From Balamuthia mandrillaris (taxonomy: Eukaryota > Discosea > Longamoebia > Balamuthiidae): a stretch of 22,250 nt of DNA. Shown here piece by piece: positions 10,517 to 18,958 of the stretch (the stretch's first letter is position 1; the number at the start of each line of letters is the position of its first letter). The stretch spans positions 1 to 22,250 of the forward strand of contig JAVKOQ010000636.1 of NCBI GenBank assembly GCA_031835245.1, given 5' to 3'. Both the position numbers and the translations under genes were made by a program. Under the pieces are notes generated by a model. It saw only the letters and a program-made list of their open reading frames with translations, was not told the DNA's origin and made no database searches.

Positions 10517-12180
10517 ATGGGTAGCGTGGAGGAGCGCCTGCTTTACTCGGGAGCCAAGTATGAAGACGCTGTGGAGAATGTTTGTCAATTCCTTACTTCT
10601 TCTTTTGGTCAAGTCAAACATGCAGCCGAATGAGCTCACATCGTTTTTTTTAAAAAAAAAAAAACAAATCAGGTGGTCGCCATATTCCCGCATCTAAGAC
10701 GCAGTTATATAGCTAAAGTGGTTGAAGACACCAACGGCCGCGTTGAGTCTGCTGTGGAAGTATTACTTGCAAATCCAGAACCCACCATAAAGTAACATAG
10801 CCTCTTCTCTCCCTTCTCTTTCTCTTTCTCTTTCTCTTTCTCTTTCTCTTTCTCTTTCTCTTTCTCTTTCTCTTTCTCTTTCTCCTTCTTCTTCTGGCTG
10901 GGACCTCTTCCTCTAATTTGACCGACAGAAGGGACGATAGCGCCGAAAAGCCAGAAGGCTTGCCGCCTGCTCCGTCACCTTCGTCTTCTGCTACTGCCAG
11001 CACCACTTCGCAGTTAAAGTATGAAGAGGAATTTCTTCAGCCGGAAGAAGACGAGGAGGAGTCGCTTGCTTTAATCAACAAGTTGTTGGAACAGGAAAAA
11101 GCCGCATACGAGAAAGCCAAGTAAAGTCTTCTTCTTTCTTTCTTCCTCTTTCTTCTTTCTTCTTTCTGCTTTTTCTTTCTTGTTCTTGTTCTTGTTCTTG
11201 TTCTTGTTCTTGTTCTTGTTCTTGTTCTTGTTCTTGTTCTTGTTCTTGTTCTTGTTCTTGTTCTTGTTCTTGTTCTTGTTCTTGTTCTTGTTCTTGTTCT
11301 TGTTCTTCTACTTCTTCTCTGCTTCGTTGTTTCGTTCCTTTGCACATGAATAACTCAATAACCTGCAGAGCGAATGAAGAAGCAAAGAACGAGGAGCTTC
11401 TAAAACAGGTTTTTTTTTAAAGACAATTGTTTTTGTTTTATGTTGATCAGGACTCACTTTGTTCTATGCTGTAAAAGCTGCTTCGTGTTGAACAAGAGCA
11501 GAAGCAAAAAGAATTGGAAGAGAAGACCTATACTTGTCTCATTTGTCTTGATGAAGTAACCATTGCTGACATGTAAGTTGATCCATATCATGCTGGTTCT
11601 GGCCTTGGTTACCGCTTTTTCTCCCTAACTTCAGCGTTTATCTTAGTTATATAATGGAGGAATGCTATCACAAATTTTGCAAGGACTGCCTTGGCATGCA
11701 TTTCGCTAGTAACATCAAAGATGGCAACACTCGCAACATTGGTTGTCCAACGCCAACCTGCAAGCGAACAGTAGGCTACAACGAGGTAATACACAGTCCT
11801 TTTTCTATTCTCTTTTTTTTTGTCGTTTTCTTTTCTTTTTCTTTTCTTTTCTTTTATTTCTTTTTTTAACACAGGCCTCATTCTTTTGTGATTTATCCGA
11901 TATGCAGGTCAAGCATTGTGTAGATAAAGAGATGTTTGCAAAGTATGAGGAGTTTTTGTTGATGGCTGCTCTGGGCGATGACCCTAATTGCAGATGGTGT
12001 CCTCGACCAGGTTTGCCTTGTTTCGTTCTTTCAACGGTGTTTGTTCTCATGGCGATAATTACCGAAAAAAAAAAAACAGGATGTGGTAATGCCATGATTG
12101 GTGACCCAAAACGACCAATGATGGCTTGTTCTTCGGACAAGTGCAAATTCACCTTCTGCTTCAATTGCAAAGAGGAGGTT

Positions 12181-12219
<39 letters not shown>

Positions 12220-12711
12220 CCTCCCTCCCTCTCTCTGCTCTGTTTTGAAAATATGTTTTTATTCTTCTGCAGTGGCATGCAGATGCAACTTGTGAGCAAT
12301 ATCAAAAATGGAAAGTTGAAAATAATGAAGCTGAGTCTCGATTCCGGAAGTGGGCCGAAGCAAATACCAAGGTCTGTAGCATTTACTGTTTTTTCTCTGT
12401 CTCATGTTGTTAACTAATTCGCATTGCAGCAATGTCCGAACGAGACATGTTTATCTCCCATCGAAAAGAACGGTGGCTGCAGTACGTCTCTCTCACTCTC
12501 TCTCTCTCTCTCTCTCACGCCTTTTTCTCACTTCTAAAACTTTTGTTACAATATTCAAGACCATATGACTTGTTCCCGTTGCAAGTATGAGTTTTGTTGG
12601 TTCGTTTTTCTCTTCCCTTCACCTAACACCTTTCATATGTTGTTTCAATCCTCACATTCGCTTTCTATCTCCACAAAAGGTTGTGTATGGCCAAATATGC
12701 AGTGCGTGTCT

Positions 12712-12761
<50 letters not shown>

Positions 12762-12869
12762 TTTCAGCTCGCTCATAGCAAACTGTATAGGCAAACCATT
12801 TCCGAGATACAAAGTGCACCCAATACTCCTAACGTAGGGATTGATCATGCTGCTTCTTTCATCATCTGA
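10517..12869 (+). CDS. CUE-RBR (RING-IBR-Rcat) E3 ubiquitin ligase
   Basis: RBR ligases take ubiquitin from an E2 at RING1, pass it through a cysteine thioester in Rcat and then to substrate. Exons: 10517-10612, 10673-10791, 10929-11120, 11369-11408, 11478-11572, 11647-11785, 11908-12010, 12080-12177, 12273-12371, 12430-12481, 12560-12599, 12680-12701, 12768-12869; 398 residues. A CUE-like ubiquitin-binding domain lies at about 31-70 (VVAIFPHLRRSYI...GRVESAVEVLLAN), then an acidic/coiled linker. RING1 starts at Cys169 (CLIC, CYHKFCKDC, CPTPTC). IBR follows (WCPRPGCGNAM, CKFTFCFNCKEEWH). Rcat is QCPNETCLSPIEKNGGCNHM, TCSRCKYEFCWLC, with predicted catalytic Cys344 in GGCNHM. Oddities: the first Rcat Cys pair is CX4C instead of CX2C, and after WLC only one His and no final Cys is seen. 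An alternative acceptor at 11875 would add 11 residues in frame. The subfamily is not clear. Confidence 0.92.
10811..10884 (+). repeat. (CTCTTT)n hexanucleotide repeat in an RBR intron
   Basis: About 12 copies of CTCTTT in the 137-bp intron 10792-10928. Its complement is the unit GAGAAA that encodes the Glu-Lys repeat of the SH3 gene at 20433-20543. Confidence 0.92.
11178..11308 (+). repeat. (TTCTTG)n hexanucleotide repeat in an RBR intron
   Basis: About 21 near-perfect copies of TTCTTG inside the 248-bp intron 11121-11368. The repeat keeps long reading frames open on the minus strand, but these are artefacts. Confidence 0.95.
12183..12235 (+). repeat. (CT)n tract in an RBR intron
   Basis: CT repeat with a CCCT-rich middle inside the intron 12178-12272; sense-strand CT. 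Confidence 0.9.
12714..12758 (+). repeat. (CT)n tract in the last RBR intron
   Basis: About 22 uninterrupted CT units inside the 66-bp intron 12702-12767, nearly filling it. Confidence 0.92.
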
Positions 12870-13002
12870 AGTCACGTTTTAAGTGCTTCTTAAGTTGAAT
12901 GGTGTTATTTACTCGTGTAGTATATAATTAATTGTTTTACAGGGAATTCACGCTCGTTTCGTTTTACACGAACGCTGCAGAGAACTATGCATCTTCTCCA
13001 CC

Positions 13003-15862
13003 TTAGAAATATTCTTCATCTTCATCATCGTCTTCTATCAAAATCTCTATCTCTTCCTCCGTTTGATGTGCCTTTGTTCCTCTGATCTTCTCGTTTCTTT
13101 CTTTCAGTCTTTGCAACAATTCACTTGTCTCTGTATCAACTTGATACTGCCTACTCGCTGGGATTATTGGCTTCAGTTTTCTAGAGCAAAACAAAAAAGT
13201 AGACCCGTTAGTACAGTGACGACGGTAAGATCAAACATGAATAACAGTGCTTACTCTCGCTTATCTTGAAGATTGCTCTTCAACTCGGTCAGGAAAGAAG
13301 TAGGCTGTGTTGCTGCCATCAGCAGATCTTTCTTGGTAGGACCCAGCGCGAAAGGAGAACGACTCAACATCATCGACATAGGATGCAATGGCATGCCGCC
13401 AGCGGGAGGTGCCAAAGGTACGGAGGCTTCTGTTGCTGTCATGCTGTAGGGAAAGTCTTCTGTACTAGGAGACGATGATATGCATTTTCTTTCCACATTC
13501 TTCGTTGCATTGCTGTAATGCTCAAATCCTTTTCTGCATCGATTTTTTTGTTTTAGTTTTAGTTTTGTTTCAATAGATCAACCAAACGAAAGCAAGGGAG
13601 AAACCATACAAGTATGGATAGCGAATTCGCTCTTCTCGTTCTTTGATTGCCAGAAACTGATACATGTCCGCTCTGGCGCGAGTGGACAAGGCGGCCACAC
13701 GAGCGGGGATCGTTCTGGCCACGTCCAGAGCATAACAGGCTCGAGTGATCATCTCGTAAACCAATCCCTTGCATCCATTCTCTATCTCTTTCTTTTTGCC
13801 CTTCCAGACGATTTTCCATGCCTCGTTCACGATATCATCCACCAGAGAACTCACCATCACAGCATCTGATGGATTTGAAGATAAGCGACAGTTCTTCATT
13901 TTCTTTATAGTCGTTGTTGTTTACCTTTAATAGGATCCGTTCCGCAAGGCACTTTATGCTTGTTCAACCGGACGAAGAAGCCTTTGACCCTTATTCCCAA
14001 GCCATGCTCCGACAGCGATTCGTTGCGCTTGATGACAGTGCCTTTGTCAGTTTGCAGGTCGTACTCATGCGGCGATCCCAGCTTGAGCTTATCGCAAACC
14101 ATGGCGATGATTTCGTGGGCAGGACGATAGGCGTCCACGTTGAATGCCTTTTTCTTTAACTTTATCTCGCTCTCTACCTGTGGAGACATAAGAAACTCGA
14201 CCAGAAACGCACCTGTGTACTCCGGATGGTCTTCATGCAAGAACAATAAAACCAGGAAACGGAGCAGGAAAAAGACTCAGAAATAACAGACTTTCAAATA
14301 GAACAGCAGCAAAGAAAGAAAGAACCTTTTTGGATAATCTTCAATTGCCAAGAGCTGAAAATGGTACCCAAACCCCAATTGCCCAAGTTATCATTGCCCA
14401 TCATTGGTTGTCCTCTTAACGTGCTGTTTTTTCAACAAACAAAACCATGTTTACAACAGATATGAGAAGCTCAATAAAAACGCAAAGACTAGGCCAACAA
14501 TCATACCTGAGCCCAAAGCGGTGTGCATCCGCTATTCCCAGTTTGCTGCACACGAAGCTAACGATCTAACCACAAGGGTAAAACCCATTCCACATTATAA
14601 TGCGCCAAAACAGAATCGAGGAGAGAATTACTGACCCTATCTATTTCCATAGAGGCTTTCACTTTGAAGGTTCGCGTATAAACTCCTCCAAAGTCAGGCA
14701 ACGAGGGCAGCAAAAATTCTATGGGATAGCTCGTGTTCTCTTCTCCTGGTGGCAGAGAAAGCTGAAACTCTTTAACAACTTCCGGTAGGTCTACTATTCC
14801 TTCCCATACATCCTTTTTGTGGGCATGTTTGTGTTAGCTTGTGGGCAGAGGCGAGAGAGAAGAGAAAAGAAGAGTAGGAAGAAAAGAGAACAAGAGAGAC
14901 TGTTAACCAACTGACCTGCTCGGTAAAGCCATGGACGGTTAACATCTCTAACAAAGGTTCTATGCGCTCCATGTTTTCAGCGCTGAAATGGTAGTCTTCA
15001 TTCTGTGACTGTACCGCCGTACTGAACGTCATACATTTCCGCACCATCAGGGGAGCAACGTTTGCGTTCTGTTACATTTGTTTAGCGGTTAGCCCTTCTC
15101 ATTTCTTCTTGCCTCCAAAAGTTCCCCTTGTCTTCGTTTTCCGTCTATTCTTAGGTTATCTGCTTTCAAACTCCACAAAGAAGGGATTCAAACGTACATG
15201 AAGCGTGGCCTCTGCACGCCCCTTTTCGATCTGACTGAGCACAAATTCCAAGGCAGCCTTCCTCGCGATTCCGATGAAGACGGATTCCTTCTTATCATTT
15301 ATACTGTCTTTCAACAAGAACAAACCGTGGTGGGTGGCATCTAGCTGCACTTCTTTGAGAGAGCCAAAGCTCATCCTTTTGGCTTCGGAGAGGTTGATGG
15401 AATTCAAGGCAATGATGTTATCAGAAGTGAAGACAAGGTAGGTTGGAACGAAGGTCACATGCCCTTTCTTTTTCACCTTGGCTTGCATCAGCAACACAAA
15501 ACAGAACGTTTCTTTCTGTTTATTGTTTTAAACCAAAAGGTTAGTTATAATGTAGCTTTTTTTATATTATTGTTTTTGTGTACCTTTTTCTTTCCTTTGC
15601 CTCGCTTTTGCAGGGCAGGGTAGATGCTACATGCAGGATGAAGAGAAGCCAGAGCAGTGTGATCAGCTTGCGTTTCAGTTCTTTGGGCCAAGGCCGCTCT
15701 CTGTGGCTTAACAAGAGCTTTCTTATCTTTTTTGTCCTTCTTTGAGGACGCAAAAATACGCTTCTTCTGCGGCACCTCCTTTTCTTTTTCCTTCTTCTTT
15801 GACTTTTTGCCCATGCTTTTCAGCCATCCTCCTTTCTTCGTATCAGACGAGGAGGAACTCAT
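13003..15862 (-). CDS. Unrecognised 700-residue protein: PH-like domain plus tandem ubiquitin-like folds
   Basis: Exons: 15862-15584, 15515-15198, 15068-14916, 14812-14636, 14565-14507, 14423-14326, 14230-13925, 13865-13610, 13533-13255, 13180-13003. I do not recognise the family. Residues 1-93 are very Lys-rich (GWLKSMGKKSKKKEKEKE), which suits membrane or cytoskeleton contact. Residues about 94-185 look like a PH-type fold (KETFCFVLLMQAKVKKKGHV, YLVFTSDNIIALNSINL, ending in helix ALEFVLSQI). Two repeats with a ubiquitin/Ras-binding-like pattern follow. Repeat A, about 277-360, has YPIEFLLPS, FKVKASMEI, IVSFVCSKLGIADAHRFGL and LGLGTIF-like NWGLGTIF. Repeat B, about 366-455, has FLVEFLMSP, KAFNVDAYR, HEIIAMVCDKLKLGSPHEYDL and EHGLGI. 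The C-terminal third is helical, then Pro/Ser-rich, ending in an acidic tail. The two repeats fixed the splicing of exon 5. I infer a small-GTPase effector or cytoskeletal adaptor. ATG 15862 is the first ATG of the frame. Confidence 0.72.
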
Positions 15863-16206
15863 CTCTTTTCCCCACTCCTTCCTTCCTTCCTCCCAACAAC
15901 GCCGCCTGCTGCTTCTTCGTTGGAGAGCCACACCAGAAGAAGAGGAACCTTTTATGGGTTATGTGTCGACAGGAAAGGCCTAAAACTCCAGGACGACACG
16001 AAGTATTGCTCACAAGCAGGAAGAAAGCAGTGGTACACTCCGCGGCTTGTCGTTGTTGGTGGAAAGTGTGCCTTTGTTGGTTTGCCTTGCGGCTGGGAGG
16101 GAAGGGGGCTCTTCTGTGTGCCGCTGTGGAAGGGAATCATGTGCATCACTTACAAACACACAAGTAAGATGTTTATCATAAAAGATAATATGGTCGTTAG
16201 AGCGGA
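15863..16206. other. 344-bp intergenic region between the PH/Ubl gene and GatC
   Basis: It holds the promoter of the PH/Ubl gene, with TGTCGACA at 15964, and the 3' flank of GatC. An open frame runs rightward from 15920 but has no ATG near its start, no recognisable motif, and overlaps GatC on the other strand. I see no gene here. Confidence 0.6.
15964..15971. promoter_or_regulatory. TGTCGACA palindrome upstream of the PH/Ubl gene
   Basis: Exact copy, 101 bp upstream of the ATG at 15862. Confidence 0.4.
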
Positions 16207-16757
16207 TCAACTATCCTCTTTCTTTGGCACAGAAAAGAATGAGCCGTTGCGCACGGGAGCATTGTTCAGCAAAGCCTCGGTCTGCAAAGTAGAACTGCTT
16301 TCGTTGGGGGGTTGCTGCTGCTGCTGATCCGGCCGAGTGCGCAGCGTAATCCCTCGCGCCTGCAAGGGAGATACCAACGGCTCCACCCCCGTCGTGTCCA
16401 CCTCCTGAATCAGATTCACGCACTGCACTATTTGTTGCAGGTCATGGCAGAGCGCCGTTTGGCGAGACTCATCAGAAGGCAAGCGCAGCTGGGCGCGAGC
16501 CGCTACGCGTGACAACACTTGAGGTTCCACTAGTTGGGCTTCACCACCTCCGACCGGCGCCGCTCGAAAGAAGGAACGGACTGACCAGGAAGGACCCTTG
16601 CCCCACAAGGATAGACTCCGTACTGCTTCCTTTTGCATGCTGTTGAATCACAACACAAAAGCAGCACTTGCTTCGGCGTGTTGGTTTTCTTTTCTTTCTC
16701 TCTTTTTCTTTTCTTGTCGTCAAAAAATACAAGAGAAGAGAAGAGAGAGAGAGAGAC

Positions 16758-16792
<35 letters not shown>

Positions 16793-16837
16793 AACCCCTG
16801 TTTGTGTGGAAGTCCGTCTGAATAGAGAAGCATGCAT
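16207..16837 (-). CDS. GATC: GatC, subunit C of mitochondrial Glu-tRNA(Gln) amidotransferase
   Basis: GatCAB converts Glu-tRNA(Gln) to Gln-tRNA(Gln) in organelles that lack a glutaminyl-tRNA synthetase; GatC ties GatA to GatB. Preferred model: exons 16837-16796 and 16629-16207, 154 residues. Family hallmarks: LRLPSDESRQTALCHDLQQI, LIQEVDTTGVEPLVSPL and the C-terminal ALLNNAPVRNGSFFSVPK. A short Gln run (DQQQQQ) sits before the last block. The first exon encodes MHASLFRRTSTQTG, which together with the following Arg/Ser-rich, acid-poor stretch looks like a mitochondrial targeting sequence. The intron contains a CT repeat and ends in CAAAAG like others here. The simpler alternative is an intronless start at ATG 16638 (143 residues). 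With the preferred start only 45 bp separate it from the ORC1 stop. Confidence 0.85.
16744..16791 (-). repeat. Dinucleotide repeat, (CT)n on the sense strand, in the GatC intron
   Basis: AG repeat on the + strand with one CCC interruption, 4 bp inside the proposed donor of the GatC intron. Other CT tracts of this kind in the window lie in introns, which supports the two-exon GatC model. Confidence 0.88.
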
Positions 16838-16882
16838 TCTGTACAAGAAACAAAATTGTGTCGGCGCGGCTGCAACAGACGG

Positions 16883-18705
16883 TCAAGCCAACAAAGACAG
16901 TATCGAAGAGAGGCGCGTGTCACCCTGCAACGCAAACAACGCAGTGCTGCGGTCCATGTTCAACGCCACCGGCAAAAACATGTCCTGCGTCCCCACCACG
17001 GAAAAACAGGACGACGTTGTCGTATCGGCAGGCCCTCTTCGTTCCCTCAGGCACAGAATCCTGCTGCTGCATAACCTCCCACAAAGAGACATCAAGGCAG
17101 ACGGATGCGGGCAGTTTATACCCAGCCGGTGACACAGGTCAGCATGCCTCCCGCTCACCTTTTCCACGGTAGGCTCCTCCACTCCAGTAATCCTTGCCTC
17201 GAACATAAGGGCACACAGGAAGAGCTTTTCGTGGAGGCATGCCCTCTGCACGCCTCTCGTAAGCAGAGAGGACTTCATTTCGTTGATGGCCATGGTCACA
17301 TGTTCCACTCCTACTTTGTAGTTGAGAGACATCTCCGGTGTCCCCGTTTCGATTCTGATTTTGCTTTTCTCTTCTTCGGTTTGCAGTTCAGCAAAGTCAA
17401 CTGCTCTGCGACAGATCTGCAATGCCTTCCTGGCATCACCAGATACACCAGCCACGTACCTGGCAATGACGCTCACCACCTCGCTGTCGAAAGTGTCAAT
17501 GCACTCCAAACGGCTTTGCACGATCTCCTGCAGTTGCTCCTTTCGGTAGGCTGGAAATAAGATGTGCTTTGTGCCTTGGCGACTGTTCACTTTCGGAAGT
17601 ATTCTGGTGAAGAACAAACGGTTTAAAACTAAAGTTGCTAACAAAACAACGGGTTGAATGGAACCTTTCAGGAAGATCAATGGTATTGGCGATGCCGATA
17701 AGGACCAGCTTGGCACGCCGGGAGAGGCACCATGTTAGGAGATTATATACGAGCTCTTGGCTGCGTGTCATCATCATGTCTAACTCATCCAACAGCACCA
17801 CACTTCCCATTACCCATCAAGAGGTTAATAGTTGCCACATTAGAAAGGCAGAATGAGGAGAAAGAGGAAACAAGTGATACCAGGGGAAGCATTGACCACG
17901 AGCAAAGTGTTTGGTAAGATGACGACAAGCAACAGGAGGAGAACAATGTTGCTTGGAGAGAACGTGCCAAAGTTGAGAGTATGCATGGGCTGGCGTTGGT
18001 AGTTTCATCCCGTTTATCTCCACGAATGTAAATGATGTCATTTGTTCCTGTTTTCAGTTCATGATGAGAAAGCAAAAAAAGAGACGCCGGAGGACAGCCC
18101 AGAGCGAAAAAGAGCAAGAAGAAAGGAGATAGGAAAACGGGAAAAAAGAAAAAACGCACGTCTTTCTGAAGTTCACGAACAACGTCTAATGTAACGGTGG
18201 TCTTTCCGGTACCTGGCAGTCCCGTCAGGACTTTGTGACGACAGAAAAGACTGAGTAAACACAAATAAAATTAAACCAAGAGAAAGAAGAACGAGAAAAA
18301 AAGACGAAGATAAAACTCACTAAGGCAAGTGTTTCCGCTGGAGAAGGCGAGACGCAGGAAAAGAGAAATGCTGTCGCGCTCATAGTCGCGACAGGGCAAC
18401 CGGTCGGGCAGCACGGAGAGCTGCAACTGCTGCCTTGCTTTAGCGTATGAATTGGGAGAGGTGACCGCTTTTGCATCTGCCCCGACCGGTGATTCTGTAA
18501 CCTCCTGAAAATAAAATAGGTCTGTAAAGATTGGTTCAGTTATTCCGTGCTTTTATATGATGATGCAAAGTGGCTCACCTTCCTCCTCCTCCTCCTCCTC
18601 CACATCCTCTATTTCTTCGTCATCGTCTTCTGCGCCCTCTTCCACGCCACCAAGAAGGACCCTTTCCTCAGAGACCTCGCCTAGCTGTGGGCCTGCAGCC
18701 TTCAT
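16883..18705 (-). CDS. ORC1: ORC1-type origin recognition AAA+ ATPase (ORC1/CDC6 family)
   Basis: Origin-binding ATPase that helps load the MCM helicase. Exons: 18705-18579, 18521-18321, 18230-18160, 18047-17881, 17802-17665, 17603-16883; 474 residues. After an acidic N-terminus come SYAKARQQLQLSVLPDRLPC and the AAA+ core: Walker A GLPGTGKTT (Lys119), FVEINGMKL, Walker B VVLLDELDMM (Asp194-Glu195), sensor 1 IGIANTIDLPER (Asn228), sensor 2 GVSGDARKALQICRRA (Arg293), then a winged-helix-like C-terminus. NGMKL and DLPER favour ORC1 over CDC6; some C-terminal stretches resemble CDC6. No BAH domain is present, against about 860 residues in human. An in-frame ATG at 18759 would add 18 residues, but that stretch carries the E2F-like site, so I prefer 18705. 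The acceptor at 18521 has in-frame alternatives. Confidence 0.88.
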
Positions 18706-18738
18706 CTTGCTTTTTTTTTCTGTTTGCTCGGTTTTTTT

Positions 18739-18750
18739 TTTGGCGGGAAA
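18739..18750. promoter_or_regulatory. E2F-like site TTTGGCGGGAAA upstream of ORC1
   Basis: A perfect TTTGGCGGGAAA (TTTCCCGCCAAA on the ORC1 strand) fits the E2F/DP consensus TTTSSCGC. It lies 33 bp upstream of ATG 18705 and 26 bp from TGTCGACA at 18777. ORC1 is a classical E2F target in animals and plants. Confidence 0.5.
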
Positions 18751-18776
18751 GTTCACCATGTCGTCGCGGAGGCTAC

Positions 18777-18784
18777 TGTCGACA
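18777..18784. promoter_or_regulatory. TGTCGACA palindrome in the ORC1/SH3 divergent promoter
   Basis: Exact copy, 71 bp upstream of ATG 18705 of ORC1 and 174 bp upstream of ATG 18959 of the SH3 gene. Confidence 0.45.
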
Positions 18785-18958
18785 GAGGAACCAAATAAGG
18801 GAGCACCGTTTTGTTCGGCTTTTTTCTTTTCTGAAGAAAGGAGGTACTTTGTATGTGTTGAAGAGAGAACAAAAAGGACAGATAAACTGGGAAGGATAGG
18901 AAGACCCGACCAAGCAAGACCAAAGGAAACTGACGTGAATCGTTGCGGTGACAAGCGA

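Noticed and set aside
11037-11347. Minus-strand open frames reading Arg-Thr or Glu-Gln repeats
   Set aside because: They are translations of the TTCTTG hexamer inside an RBR intron; there is no start context or family match.
14546-14573. Another 28-bp intron candidate in the PH/Ubl gene
   Set aside because: The alignment of the two ubiquitin-like repeats requires the acceptor before 14565 instead, which gives a 70-bp intron.
15920-16327. Plus-strand frame of 135 codons between the PH/Ubl gene and GatC
   Set aside because: No ATG near its beginning, no motif, and it overlaps the conserved GatC exon on the other strand.
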